DNA of 64,000 bases from Nitrospirota bacterium (GCA_021801345.1 JAJYYA010000042.1:1-64000), one strand, 5' to 3'. Shown: positions 32,701 to 42,732, numbered from the stretch's first letter. Made by a program: numbers and translations. The notes: generated by a model from the letters alone, not told the origin.

Positions 32701-34922
32701 CAGGGAAGGGTCTCCATAGGGCCGGAAAGCGCCGAAAGATATTTTTTCTTGAGCGATGAGAGAGGGAGAGCGAGCGCCTTCTCCTTCCCGTCCCTGTCGC
32801 GGTATGTGAGTGAAAAGCGGTGAGGGGCGGTCTGCCCGAGATCAAGGAGAGGGACGCCAAACTCCCGGGCGGTGTCGGCGACAACGGGGCCATTTTCAGG
32901 AGCAAAGGCCAGGACGATTCTTCCCGGGGCCTCGGAGAAAAAGGTTCCGAGAGGGGTATCAAGAAGCGGGAGCCGGAGGTGAAGTCCGGTCTCGTCCGAA
33001 TGGGCGACCATGCTCAGAAGAGTTCTCAGAAGGCCCCCGCGTCCAATGGCTCGGGTCGCCCTCAGAGCCCCCTTCTCGATGAGAAGGGCCAGAAAGGGTT
33101 GAAGGAGGACAAGTCCCGCCCAGTCGACGGAAGGAACGGGACTCTCCTCGAGCTCTGGAAGGATCCAGTCGAGATAGGATCCACCGAGGGAGAGATCGGC
33201 GTTCGAGCCGGCCATGACCAGCCGGAGCCCCCCCTCCCCGAGAGAGCCCGGTGGGGCGTTACGGGGGGAGGCAAGGACACCGCAAGTCGCAAGGATGGGT
33301 GTCGGAGGGATGGAGACGCCGTCCGTTTCGTTGTAGAAGCTGACGTTTCCGGAGACGACAGGGATGTCGAGGCGGCGAGCGGCATCGGCGATGCCCGAGA
33401 CGGCCATGACAAAGTCATGCATCGTCTCAGGACGTTCGGGATTTCCGAAGTTGAGACAGTCGGTCAAACCCACCGGCCAGGCGCCGACGGCGGCCAGGTC
33501 GGTGACCGTCTTTGCCACAAGGAGGGCTCCACCCCGGGCCGGATCGCGGAAGACCGGATGGGAGGAGCCGGCCAGTGCGATGGCAACCCCGCGGTCCTCG
33601 GCCCGGAGATCGACGATGGCTACGTCATGGCCCGGTCCCAGAAGTGTTCGGGTCCCCACCTCGTAGTCGAACTGCCGGAAGATCCACTCGGCCGATCCTC
33701 CGTTGGGATGGTCGAGAAGACGAAGAAAGATGTCGGCAATGGCGTGGCGTCCTGAGGCGGAGGGATGGGGCGGGTGCTGCGGAAAAGAGGCGGTTCGCGG
33801 GCTTTGCGGGCGGTCGTAAAGAGGAGCTTCCCGCGTAAGATGAGAGACCGGAACCTCCCCGTAGACCGTCTCCCCTTTCCGGACGCGGAAGACCGGCTCG
33901 GGGATAATGTGTCCGATGACCCCTGCCGCCACCTGGCTCTCCCTGGCGATCTCGAGGATGGACGGTACCTTGTCCTCCTCGACGAGCAGGAGCATTCGCT
34001 CCTGGGACTCGGAAAGAAGGATCTCCCATGGCTCCATCGTCGGATCCCGCAGAGGAACCTTCTCTACGTCGAGCTCGATGCCCATGCCGGCCTTGTCGGC
34101 CATTTCGACCGAGGAGCTTGTGAGCCCGGCGGCCCCCATATCCTGGATCGCGCCCGCCAATCCCCGGCGGATGATCGTGAGTGTCGCCTCCATCACCTTC
34201 TTTCCGACAAACGGATCGGCGACCTGAACCTGGGGCCGGAGATCAGACTCCTTGTCGGAAAAGCTCCGAGAGGCCATTGCCGCACCGGACACCCCGTCGC
34301 GGCCCGTTTTGTTTCCCAGATAGACAGCCAGGAGGGGTTTCGCGGGAGGGATGGCGCTCATGATGGCATCGTCGGGAACAAGTCCCAGGGCGAAGGCATT
34401 GACCAGAATATTTTTCGCATAGCGCTCGTCGAACCAGATCTCCCCGCCGACAGTGGGGACACCGATGGCATTCCCGTAGGCGCCGATTCCTGCGACTACC
34501 CGTCGAAAAAGGGTCATCTGGCGGGGTTGGCGAAGGGATCCCATGACAAGGCTGTTCGTAAGGGCGATAGGGCAGGCTCCCATCGCGAAGATGTCCCGAA
34601 GAATGCCGCCGACCCCTGTGGCTGCACCCTGAAATGGCTCGATGTAGCTCGGGTGATTGTGGCTTTCCATCTTGAAGGCGATTCCCAGACGGCTTGTGAC
34701 GCGGACAACGCCGGCGTTTTCGCCGGGTCCCATCAAGACTCGGGGTCCCTTCGAGGAAAATCGGCGGAGGTGGATACGGCTTGACTTGTAGCTGCAGTGC
34801 TCGCTCCAAAGTGCCGAGAATATTGCCTCCTCCGTGATATTGGGATGACGGCCCAAAAGGGAGAGGATGCGCTCCATTTCCTGAGCGGGGATTCTGAAGC
34901 GGGATTTTTGAGTGTCTGTCAT
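32700..34922 (-). CDS. purL: Phosphoribosylformylglycinamidine synthase subunit PurL
   Basis: The 740-residue small-type PurL is the ATP-dependent synthetase subunit of FGAM synthase. The N-terminal HCSYKSSR motif, GGIxRD-type nucleotide motif and two AIRS-like halves are all present. This form needs PurQ for ammonia and PurS to bridge the complex. purQ overlaps its start by one base; no purS is in the window. Confidence 0.95.
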   Translation of the reverse strand: MTDTQKSRFRIPAQEMERILSLLGRHPNITEEAIFSALWSEHCSYKSSRIHLRRFSSKGPRVLMGPGENAGVVRVTSRLGIAFKMESHNHPSYIEPFQGAATGVGGILRDIFAMGACPIALTNSLVMGSLRQPRQMTLFRRVVAGIGAYGNAIGVPTVGGEIWFDERYAKNILVNAFALGLVPDDAIMSAIPPAKPLLAVYLGNKTGRDGVSGAAMASRSFSDKESDLRPQVQVADPFVGKKVMEATLTIIRRGLAGAIQDMGAAGLTSSSVEMADKAGMGIELDVEKVPLRDPTMEPWEILLSESQERMLLLVEEDKVPSILEIARESQVAAGVIGHIIPEPVFRVRKGETVYGEVPVSHLTREAPLYDRPQSPRTASFPQHPPHPSASGRHAIADIFLRLLDHPNGGSAEWIFRQFDYEVGTRTLLGPGHDVAIVDLRAEDRGVAIALAGSSHPVFRDPARGGALLVAKTVTDLAAVGAWPVGLTDCLNFGNPERPETMHDFVMAVSGIADAARRLDIPVVSGNVSFYNETDGVSIPPTPILATCGVLASPRNAPPGSLGEGGLRLVMAGSNADLSLGGSYLDWILPELEESPVPSVDWAGLVLLQPFLALLIEKGALRATRAIGRGGLLRTLLSMVAHSDETGLHLRLPLLDTPLGTFFSEAPGRIVLAFAPENGPVVADTAREFGVPLLDLGQTAPHRFSLTYRDRDGKEKALALPLSSLKKKYLSALSGPMETLP

Positions 34923-35647
34923 CAGGCGTCGTCCCGGGATGAAAAGGCGAGGGAAAGGGGAGAGATGTCCCGCTCCCCCGTGAGCCAGGCGGCAAGAGAC
35001 TGGAAGAAGGGAAGACCATCGCTGGTCGATGCCCCCCTCATGCGCCGTTCAGGGTGGGGCATGAGACCTGCGATGGTGCCTTCGGGGCTTGTCACTCCGG
35101 CGATGTCCCGAAGCGAGCCGTTCGGGTTGGCGTTGTATCGGCAGAGGACCTGTCCCCTCGCTTCAAGCTCGACGAGCGTGTCGGGGTCGGCATGGAAGCG
35201 TCCCTCCTGATGAGCGATGGGAAGGCGGATGCGGGCTCCCGGAGAGAAAAAGAGGGTAAAGGGCGTCCGTGTCTGTTCCACGGAGATCCGCTCCTCCCGG
35301 CAAAGGAAGGTGCGTCCGGAGTTTGGAAGAAGTGTGCCGGGAAGGAGCCCCGCTTCGGCCAGAATCTGGAAGCCGTTGCAGATGCCGAGAACAGGCTTGC
35401 CCTTTTCAGCAAATTGTCCGATTGCGTCCATGACGGGGGAGCGTGCGGCGATGATTCCTGTCCTCAGATAGTCTCCGTAGGAGAATCCTCCCGGAAGAAT
35501 CACGGCATCGATGCCGTCGAGCGAGCGGTCGCGATGGGAGATCCATGTGGGCGCAAGTTCCGGGACAAGGGCGACCGCCTCCCATGTATCGAGGTCGCAG
35601 TTGGTCCCGGGAAATCGGATGATTCCGACTCGAAAGCATTCTGGCAT
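34922..35647 (-). CDS. purQ: Phosphoribosylformylglycinamidine synthase subunit PurQ
   Basis: The 241-residue class I glutamine amidotransferase has nucleophile Cys90 in GICNGFQIL, His/Glu partners in LMPHPERRM and the oxyanion PGGFSYGDYLR loop (52-62). It supplies ammonia to PurL. It is first in purQ-purL-purF, with AGGA upstream of the ATG at 35647. Confidence 0.95.
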   Translation of the reverse strand: MPECFRVGIIRFPGTNCDLDTWEAVALVPELAPTWISHRDRSLDGIDAVILPGGFSYGDYLRTGIIAARSPVMDAIGQFAEKGKPVLGICNGFQILAEAGLLPGTLLPNSGRTFLCREERISVEQTRTPFTLFFSPGARIRLPIAHQEGRFHADPDTLVELEARGQVLCRYNANPNGSLRDIAGVTSPEGTIAGLMPHPERRMRGASTSDGLPFFQSLAAWLTGERDISPLSLAFSSRDDA

Positions 35648-35807
35648 TGGGTGTCCTGGTTGTGTTGTGGCTCGTCCGCCTCAGGTTGATCGGATGAGGT
35701 CAAAAAGAGTTCTTTCAGGCCTGACTATCGAGTCCTGTCCGGGACGATACGGTGATGGCCCTAGAGAGTATGGGGAATAAGGAGAAACTCGCAGAGGGTA
35801 CTTTGTG

Positions 35808-35836
35808 ATTTTACAATGGACAGGCGGCAAACGCAA
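35808..35836 (-). promoter_or_regulatory. Candidate promoter for purQLF
   Basis: On the minus strand TTGCGT (35836-35831) and TAAAAT (35813-35808) are 17 bp apart. This gives a leader of about 155 nt before purQ. No purine-riboswitch core was recognised in that leader. Confidence 0.4.
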
Positions 35837-35951
35837 TCGTCTTTTCGTCCCCTGATATCGGAAGACGAGGTTTGAGGTTTCCAAGCGGTCTTTCTTGTTC
35901 CGCATTCGCATCATTGTTCATTTGCTTGTCTGAGCGAGAGGGCAGGGCCGA

Positions 35952-35980
35952 TTGACGTGAAACGGGGAGGGTGCTAGATT
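35952..35980 (+). promoter_or_regulatory. Promoter of the RND efflux operon
   Basis: TTGACG (35952-35957) and TAGATT (35975-35980) are separated by 17 bp, with TGC just before the -10 (extended -10). Predicted start is near 35987. Confidence 0.65.
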
Positions 35981-35988
35981 CATTAGTT

Positions 35989-36008
35989 AATTGGTCAATC
36001 AGTCAATT
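35989..36008. promoter_or_regulatory. Candidate operator over the efflux promoter start site
   Basis: AATTG and CAATT arms lie 10 nt apart, and a GTCAAT direct repeat (GTCAATCAGTCAAT) fills the middle. Its place right at the predicted +1 is where a repressor would act. No TetR or MarR gene is adjacent; the LysR gene at 42740 is the nearest regulator. Confidence 0.35.
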
Positions 36009-36110
36009 TCGGGCCGATCTGATCCCGTCGGCCTGATCACGTCGGAAAGACGGCCGATAAGCCATCGAAAAAGGGTCGAGCATGTTCCTCCAGGAGAAGC
36101 GATTCGATTC

Positions 36111-36887
36111 GTGATACGACAATCCCCTTTTCCCACAAGTTTTTTTGGCGCAGAGGCCGAATATCCCGCCTTGGTTCGTTTTTGGTCGACATTCTTCCTT
36201 CCGGGGGCGCCGACTCTTCTTTGTCGTATTCTCCAGGCGGGAGGCGTCATCCTTCTCCTGGCCCTCCTTGTGACGGTCGGAGGCCCGGCCGATTCCCTGG
36301 CCGCCTCTTTGGGGCCGCAAGGAGAGGCCTCGGAGGACGGCGTTTCGGAGCCCTATGCCTCCCAGACGGGGCGATTCGGACTTTCCGTGATCTTTTCCTA
36401 CGATGCTCTCCAGACTCCGGCTCCGGTCAAGCTTTATCAGGACAGCGTCGGCGGTGTCGGAGAGCTCTCCTGGGGCCTCCTCCGGGGAATTCGTATCCTG
36501 GGCGGGGCCGGCTTCAATATGGGCTCCCCCCACATCGCTCCCCCGCTCAATGCGAAAAAGCCTTCCGGTCCCTCGATCTCCTATGTGCCGGTCTACGCTG
36601 GCCTTCAGGTCGAGCTGACGCGCTGGTTCCCCTCCATGATCAGGTACCAGCCGTGGTTTCCCTATCTCCGGGGCGATACGGGAGGGGTCTTTACCAGCGT
36701 GAGCAACGACGGACCGGCGAGCCTGCACACCAATGGCCTCATGGAAGATTTGGGTTTCGGGATCGAAGCCCGTCCCCGGGCCGTTCCCATGGCATTTTTC
36801 GGAGAGATCAGGTCCCAGTGGCTTTTTCTTGGCCCACAGATCATCACCGTTATACCGGTCATGGCGGGAACGACCTTTTATTTTTGA
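36111..36887 (+). CDS. Small outer-membrane beta-barrel-like protein, efflux-operon type
   Basis: I place the start at GTG 36111 after AGGAGAAG (36092-36099); the frame is open from 35991, but that is only about 4 nt from the predicted transcription start. The 258-residue product has a long N-terminal hydrophobic segment (ILQAGGVILLLALLVTVGG) as a signal peptide. Alternating Gly/aromatic strands follow, and the chain ends in VMAGTTFYF, a C-terminal Phe as in outer-membrane barrels. The protein at 45257 shares this plan and ending. Both precede or follow a TolC gene. Function unknown. Confidence 0.6.
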   Translation: MIRQSPFPTSFFGAEAEYPALVRFWSTFFLPGAPTLLCRILQAGGVILLLALLVTVGGPADSLAASLGPQGEASEDGVSEPYASQTGRFGLSVIFSYDALQTPAPVKLYQDSVGGVGELSWGLLRGIRILGGAGFNMGSPHIAPPLNAKKPSGPSISYVPVYAGLQVELTRWFPSMIRYQPWFPYLRGDTGGVFTSVSNDGPASLHTNGLMEDLGFGIEARPRAVPMAFFGEIRSQWLFLGPQIITVIPVMAGTTFYF

Positions 36888-36901
36888 CAGGCGGGGCAAA
36901 G

Positions 36902-38383
36902 ATGATGTCGAGGGATCTTGCAAAAATAAAGAACGGCAGGGGAAGAAGGGGCAGGAATCTTCCCTCTCTCTCCTTGCGGACTCTTGGCTTTCTTCTTTTT
37001 CTTTGGACCTTCCTTGTGTATTCCATTCCGGCGCGGGCGCAATCCTTCGATTCGAACACCACAATCCTCGCCCCCTCAAAAGAGCGCGCGCTTGCGATTC
37101 CTCACCATCTGACACTTCTTCAGGCGATGGAGATCACGATCGACCGGCATCCCCAGTACAAGCAGGCTCTCCATACGGCCCAGGCCAACAAGGAGGTCAT
37201 CGGGGAGGCTTTTTCCAATTATCTGCCGCATCTCTCCGCCGGGGCCGGCTACAACTTCGAGACCGGGAACTTCGTCATCTCCCCGGGGATCCCTGCCTCC
37301 TTTTACGCTGTCCTTCCGGCCAATTCAAATCAGGCCTACAACTTCTACCAGGCCTCCTTCAATCTCACCCAGACAATCTATACCTTCGGTCAGCGGGTCA
37401 CTCAGCTCCGCCAAGCCAAGTACTCCTATAAAGCCTCTCTTGACCAGGCCCGATGGACTCTCGTCAATCTCCTCTACGGCGTGGAGACGGCCTACGACAC
37501 CTTTGCCCAAAATCTCCTGCTCGTCGGTGCCGCAAAGAAAACCGTCGACGACTACACCGCACAGCTCCAGGTCGCCCAGGCGGAGTTCCAGATCGGCATG
37601 GCGGCCAAGTTCGATGTTCTTAATGCCCGCGTCAATCTTTCCAACGCAAAGCTGAACCTCATCACCGCCGAAAACAATGTCTCGACGGCCCGGGTCGCAC
37701 TTTCCAACGCCATGGGGATCGAAACAAACGAGCCTTACACGGTCGACACCGACCTTTCCTACGCCCCTTTTGACGCCGACAGCACAAAGCTCGTCCGGAC
37801 GGCTCTCGAAAATCGTCCTGACCTCAGTTCGGCCATGAACCAGAAGCTTTCCGATCTCCAGAACGAGCGCTACTATGAAAGCACCTACATGCCGTCGATC
37901 GGGATGACCGGCGGCTATACCTATGCCAGCATGTTCTTTCCTCTGACCTATAACTGGTCTGCGGGAGCGACGATCTCGATCCCGATCTTTTCGGGCTTTC
38001 TGACGGTCCACCAAGAGCGGCAGGCGCAGAAGACGACGCTGGCGGCTCGTGATGCCGAGCAGAATGTCCGGGTCGGGATTGTCTCGGCAATCCACCAGGA
38101 TGTCGACAATCTCAGGACGGCCTTGCAAAGGATCCGCACGACCCGGGACCTTCTCTCCCAGGCCAAGGAAAGCTTGCGACTTGCGGCAGGACAGTACCAG
38201 GTCGGAGTGGGAAGCGCCGTGGCGCTGACTCAGGCCGAGGCGGATCTCGCGGCTGCCCGGGCGCAGGTCGTCTCTGCAGTTTACGGCTACAAGATTGCCC
38301 GTGCAGCGCTCATCAAGGATGCTGGCCTCGACCCCCTGTCCCAGGCCAAGAGACGGAAGAATACGGAGGAGAGAAAAAAGTGA
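36902..38383 (+). CDS. TolC-family outer-membrane efflux protein
   Basis: The 493-residue product has a Tat-like or long Sec signal (Arg-rich start, hydrophobic core, ARAQS cleavage site near 46), then two OEP repeats. Hallmarks are the coiled-coil helices, FDVLNARVNLSNAKLNL and the paired second repeat with TQAEADLAAARAQ. The start is ATG 36902; a much longer upstream frame overlapping the barrel gene is noncoding. It is the outer channel for the RND pump encoded next. The stop overlaps the adaptor GTG. Confidence 0.92.
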   Translation: MMSRDLAKIKNGRGRRGRNLPSLSLRTLGFLLFLWTFLVYSIPARAQSFDSNTTILAPSKERALAIPHHLTLLQAMEITIDRHPQYKQALHTAQANKEVIGEAFSNYLPHLSAGAGYNFETGNFVISPGIPASFYAVLPANSNQAYNFYQASFNLTQTIYTFGQRVTQLRQAKYSYKASLDQARWTLVNLLYGVETAYDTFAQNLLLVGAAKKTVDDYTAQLQVAQAEFQIGMAAKFDVLNARVNLSNAKLNLITAENNVSTARVALSNAMGIETNEPYTVDTDLSYAPFDADSTKLVRTALENRPDLSSAMNQKLSDLQNERYYESTYMPSIGMTGGYTYASMFFPLTYNWSAGATISIPIFSGFLTVHQERQAQKTTLAARDAEQNVRVGIVSAIHQDVDNLRTALQRIRTTRDLLSQAKESLRLAAGQYQVGVGSAVALTQAEADLAAARAQVVSAVYGYKIARAALIKDAGLDPLSQAKRRKNTEERKK

Positions 38384-39489
38384 ATCGTCGCGGAACCCGT
38401 CTGACCCTGTTTCTTGTGGCCGCTTTCATTCTGGTCCTGATCGCGGTGCGATTTGTGCACCATTCGGGGGCACCTTCCCGCACTCGCGGCAAGGTGGCGG
38501 CTCCCGAGGTGGTGGGGGTCGTGCCCGTCAATCTCCGCGACATCTCCCTCGTCATCACGCTGACGGCCGATATTCAGCCGATCAACCAGGCGGCGATCTA
38601 TTCCCAGGTGAGCGGCTACCTCGACAAGATCACCGTCCGAAGAGGTTACCGCGTCAAAAAAGGCCAGCTGCTGGCCCATATCAACGACACCACTTTGAAG
38701 GCCCAATACCACCAGGCCCAGGCGAACCGGGACTATGTATGTCTCAATGCCACGCGCTACAAGGCGCTACTGGCGAAGAACCTCGTTTCCAAGGATGCCT
38801 ACGATCTGGCGAACTCCCAGTGCCGTCAGTCGCAGGCCACGGTGGACTATTCCCGGAAGATGCTCTCCTATGCCGACATTGTCGCTCCCTTCGACGGGTA
38901 TATCTTCAATCGCATGGTCGATCCGGGCGCGACCATCCCGGCAACGACCGCGGCCCTTTCCTCCGGCTCAAATCCCCTTTTTACCGTGGTCGATACCCAT
39001 ATCGTAAAGATTGTCGTGAATGTTCCCGAGCGCGACATCCGCTACCTTCACCTTGGCCTTCATGTCATGGTCCATGCCGACGCCTATCCCGGAGAGACCT
39101 TTACCGGGAAGATCACCCGCATGAACCCGGCGCTGGACACTTCGACGCGCACACTGGCGGTCGAGATCGATATGAACAATCCCGACGGTCGTCTCAAGCC
39201 CGGGATGTTCGCAAAGGCCGTCCTGAACCTGACGACCCACAAGGATGTTCTCCAGGTTCCGAAAATCGCGATCCTGTCGCGCCAGGGCAAGAGCTGGGTC
39301 TACACCCTCGAGCCGGGATCCGTCGTCAAAAAGCGCGAAGTGACTCTCGGGATTCTTGGCCAGAGAAATGCGGAGGTTCTCTCCGGTCTCTCTCCGGGAA
39401 TGAGCGTCGTGATAGCCGGCCAGGAGCATCTCGAAGACGGTGACCATGTTCAGGCCAAGGTGATCGATACCGGACTGCCAAACTTCTAA
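38380..39489 (+). CDS. RND efflux periplasmic adaptor (membrane fusion protein)
   Basis: The 369-residue protein has one N-terminal membrane anchor (about 9-26). A barrel-sandwich hybrid (about 60-95 and 170-200) flanks a short alpha-hairpin, and beta-barrel and membrane-proximal domains follow. GYLDKITVRRGYRVKKGQ is the typical lipoyl-like half. The start is GTG 38380, overlapping the TolC stop. It should bridge the inner-membrane pump and the TolC channel. Confidence 0.92.
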   Translation: MNRRGTRLTLFLVAAFILVLIAVRFVHHSGAPSRTRGKVAAPEVVGVVPVNLRDISLVITLTADIQPINQAAIYSQVSGYLDKITVRRGYRVKKGQLLAHINDTTLKAQYHQAQANRDYVCLNATRYKALLAKNLVSKDAYDLANSQCRQSQATVDYSRKMLSYADIVAPFDGYIFNRMVDPGATIPATTAALSSGSNPLFTVVDTHIVKIVVNVPERDIRYLHLGLHVMVHADAYPGETFTGKITRMNPALDTSTRTLAVEIDMNNPDGRLKPGMFAKAVLNLTTHKDVLQVPKIAILSRQGKSWVYTLEPGSVVKKREVTLGILGQRNAEVLSGLSPGMSVVIAGQEHLEDGDHVQAKVIDTGLPNF

Positions 39490-39516
39490 CGTCCGAACGG
39501 AAGGCGTCCCTCTGCC

Positions 39517-42500
39517 ATGTGGCTGACCCGTATCGCACTTAAAAACCCCATCGCGGTCTTTATGGCCTCGCTCCTTCTCGTCCTGGTGGGGTCCCAGTCC
39601 GTCAGCAAGCTTCCCATCGACCTCTTCCCGAACCTTGCCGTTCCTGTCCTGATCGTCGGGACCCTTTACCCCGGTGCCTCACCGGTCGACGTCGAAAGAA
39701 GCGTCACCTACCCCCTCGAAAAGACGCTGGCCACCATCGACGATGTCAGCCATATCCAATCGCAGTCTCGCATCGGCGTCTCCTCGATCCAGGTCTGGTT
39801 CAACTGGGGCAAGGATCTCAACGGGGGGCTCGTCCAGGCGGTCCAGAAGATCTCCCAAATCCAGAACCAGCTTCCCCCGGGCATTCAGCAGCCCTTTATC
39901 CTCAAGTTCGACATTGCCAATATCCCGGTGGTCTCCCTGACGGTCTCCGATCCCGAAATGAACCAGATCCAGCTCTACGACCTGGCCTACAACACGATCG
40001 AACCGCAGCTCGAACAGCTGCCCAACGTCTCGCAGGCGACGGTGAACGGGGGGAAGGTTCGCCAGATCAATATCGATGTCGACCCCCGCGAGCTTCTGGC
40101 CAGGAACCTGTCTATGATCCAGGTCGTGAATGCTGTCAACCTGGCCAATCTGATCCAGCCCTCCGGCGACATCAAGATCGGGAGCAAGGACTACAATCTT
40201 TTTGTCAACACCCAGATTAGCCGAAACCTTGTCGACGTCCTGAGAAATGTTCCCGTGGCGACGCAGGCGACCCCGGACGGGCGGACTGTCCCTGTCTTCG
40301 TCAAGGACTTTGCCCGGGTCGCGGATTCGGCCGAAACGCAGACGAACCTGGTGCGGGTCAACGGAGAGAACGCCGTCTATCTGTCGGTGAACAAGCAGCC
40401 CGGGTCGAATACGGTCGCGGTCGTCGATGCGGTCAGAGCGGTCATTCCCCACCTCCGGGGAATCCCCAAAGGCGTCCACCTCGACACCTTTTTCGACCAG
40501 TCCACCTATATCCGCGAGTCGATCCGGGGGCTCTACCACGAGTCGGTCCAGGGGGCGATTCTCGCGGTCATTGTCATTTTGCTCTTTCTCGGGAGCCTTC
40601 GGGCCACCTTCATCATCGGAGTGGCGATCCCGCTCTCGGCCCTGGTGGCCCTCATCTTTCTCTACTTCACACACGAGACTCTCAATATTTTTACCTTCGG
40701 CGGACTGGCACTGGGGATTGGGCGGCTCGTCGACGATTCGATCGTCGAGCTTGAAAATATCTTCCGCCACTTTTCTATTCGCGAAGAGAGCCGTCCCGTT
40801 GCCCTTCTGACGGCGGCCCGCGAGGTCGCCATGCCGATTTTGGCGTCCACGATCACGACGGTGATCGTCTTCTTCCCCATTGTCTTCATGGAAGGCATCG
40901 GTCGCCTTCTCTTTACGCCCATGGCGCTGACCATTACCTTTGCTCTCTTTGCCTCCTTTTTTGTCTCGCGGACGGTGACGCCTCTTCTGTGCTACCGGTT
41001 CCTGAAGGGAGGGGAGGTTCCTTCCGGAGCAGGCAAAGAGAGCCGTCTTCGCCGTTTTTTTTCCCGGCTGGAGAGTGGCTACCAGGAGATCCTGATCACG
41101 TCACTGCGCCACAGAAAAAAAGTTTATGTGGCGATGACGGTCCTCTTCTTTCTCACGCTTCCTCTCGTCAAGGGGATCGGGACCGAGTTCTTTCCCGCCC
41201 CGGACGAGAGCCAGTTTACGATCAATATTCAGGAGCCCCCCGGCACGCGCATTGAGATTACGAGCAAGACCGCCCGACAGATCGAGGATCTCGTCAAGAA
41301 AACTCTTCCCCCCGGCGAGATCCGCCTTATCGCTTCGAACATTGGACTTCGCAGTACGGCCGGCCGGGGGACAAACGGCGCCGCCTCGGTCTTCACCTCC
41401 AACACCGGCCCCGATACCGGGTTCGTCCAGGTGAACCTCGTCGACCCGGAAAAGCGCAGCGAAAACTCCGACCAGGCGATGGAGCGGGTGCGGAAGGCGG
41501 TTGCCGGCCTCTTCCCGGGGGTGAGGATCTACTTTATGCCGGGGGGGCTCATCGAACGGATTATCAATTTCGGCTACCAGGGGATTATCAACCTCGAGGT
41601 CTACGGGTATGATCTGAAGACGGGAGAGGATCTCTCCTACCGGCTGGCTCGGGAGATGGGGAAGATTCCCGGAGTCGGGGACATCCAGGTGCTTCCCAAC
41701 GACTTCCACTATCCCTCCTACAACGTGAAAATCGACCGGGTGAAGGCTCGCATGTTGGGTTTGTCGGTCTCCGACATCGCCTCGACCGTCCTGTGGAGCT
41801 TTGTCGGAAACGAGAACAATCCCTCGATCTACACCGATCCCGCTACGGGAAACGAATACAATATCGTCGTCGAGTTCGACCGTCCCTTCCGCCACTCCCT
41901 CGAAGATCTCCAAAACGTCTTTCTCACGACCCCTTCCGGCGAGCCGGTTCTTCTTCGCAATATCGCGACCATTGAGAAGGGAACCTCGCCGAACGAGGTC
42001 GACAGGAAGTTTATGACCCGGCTTATCACCATCACCGCCAATCCCGTGAACCGTTCTCTCGGAGAGATCGCCAGAGATCTTTCTGCGATGCTCGCCAAGA
42101 CCCCACTTCCCGACGGCTTCAGTGTCACCATGGCCGGACAGATCGCCGAACAGAAGGGAACCTTTCTCTCTCTCGGACTGGCGCTTCTTTCCTCCCTCTT
42201 TCTTGTCTACATGGTCCTTTCGATCCAGTTTCGCTCCTTCCTCGACCCTTTCATCATCATGTTCACCGTTCCCCTTGGGCTCATCGGGGTCATCTGGATG
42301 TTCTTCCTGACGGGAACGAACTTTTCCTCGATCGCCTTCATGGGAGTGATCGTGACGGGAGGAATTGCGGTCAGCAACGGGGTTCTTCTGGTCGACTACA
42401 CCAACAAACTCGTCCGGGAGAAGGGGAGAGACCTGAAGGAGGCGGTGGTTCTGGGCGGCCGGACGCGTCTTCGGCCGGTTCTTATGACGAGCATTGCGAC

Positions 42501-42732
42501 GATCACAGGGCTTATGCCTATGGCCATCGGACTTGAGGTGGGAAGCTCGAACAGTATGCCGCTGGCCCGGGCGGTGATCGGAGGGTTGAGCTTTTCGACG
42601 GTCTTTACTCTCGTGCTCATTCCCCTCGTCTACGTCTCTCTCCACGAGTGGCGAGAAAAGCGGCGAAGCAAGGGCACGACCTTCCCCACTCCGGCGGAGT
42701 GGGAGAAGGTCGCTCCTGCAAAAGAGGACTGA
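39517..42732 (+). CDS. RND-family inner-membrane efflux transporter
   Basis: The 1071-residue protein has the AcrB/MdtB plan: 12 membrane segments in two halves with large periplasmic loops after TM1 and TM7. It opens with the ITRIALKNPIAVFMASLL-type N-terminus. The proton-relay motif GRLVDDSIVELENI (TM4) is intact, as is GGIAVSNGVLLVDY in TM10-11. The HAE-1 or multidrug type is likelier than metal-exporting CusA, since the methionine-rich elements were not seen. Substrate unknown. It ends 7 bp from the convergent LysR gene. Confidence 0.94.
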   Translation: MWLTRIALKNPIAVFMASLLLVLVGSQSVSKLPIDLFPNLAVPVLIVGTLYPGASPVDVERSVTYPLEKTLATIDDVSHIQSQSRIGVSSIQVWFNWGKDLNGGLVQAVQKISQIQNQLPPGIQQPFILKFDIANIPVVSLTVSDPEMNQIQLYDLAYNTIEPQLEQLPNVSQATVNGGKVRQINIDVDPRELLARNLSMIQVVNAVNLANLIQPSGDIKIGSKDYNLFVNTQISRNLVDVLRNVPVATQATPDGRTVPVFVKDFARVADSAETQTNLVRVNGENAVYLSVNKQPGSNTVAVVDAVRAVIPHLRGIPKGVHLDTFFDQSTYIRESIRGLYHESVQGAILAVIVILLFLGSLRATFIIGVAIPLSALVALIFLYFTHETLNIFTFGGLALGIGRLVDDSIVELENIFRHFSIREESRPVALLTAAREVAMPILASTITTVIVFFPIVFMEGIGRLLFTPMALTITFALFASFFVSRTVTPLLCYRFLKGGEVPSGAGKESRLRRFFSRLESGYQEILITSLRHRKKVYVAMTVLFFLTLPLVKGIGTEFFPAPDESQFTINIQEPPGTRIEITSKTARQIEDLVKKTLPPGEIRLIASNIGLRSTAGRGTNGAASVFTSNTGPDTGFVQVNLVDPEKRSENSDQAMERVRKAVAGLFPGVRIYFMPGGLIERIINFGYQGIINLEVYGYDLKTGEDLSYRLAREMGKIPGVGDIQVLPNDFHYPSYNVKIDRVKARMLGLSVSDIASTVLWSFVGNENNPSIYTDPATGNEYNIVVEFDRPFRHSLEDLQNVFLTTPSGEPVLLRNIATIEKGTSPNEVDRKFMTRLITITANPVNRSLGEIARDLSAMLAKTPLPDGFSVTMAGQIAEQKGTFLSLGLALLSSLFLVYMVLSIQFRSFLDPFIIMFTVPLGLIGVIWMFFLTGTNFSSIAFMGVIVTGGIAVSNGVLLVDYTNKLVREKGRDLKEAVVLGGRTRLRPVLMTSIATITGLMPMAIGLEVGSSNSMPLARAVIGGLSFSTVFTLVLIPLVYVSLHEWREKRRSKGTTFPTPAEWEKVAPAKED

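Noticed and set aside
35647-35800. Purine riboswitch in the purQ leader
   Set aside because: I could not find the conserved three-way-junction core or a terminator/anti-terminator pair.
36182-36901. N-terminal 240-residue extension of the TolC protein
   Set aside because: It overlaps the barrel gene in another frame and is Arg/Pro-rich noise. A signal peptide begins at ATG 36902.
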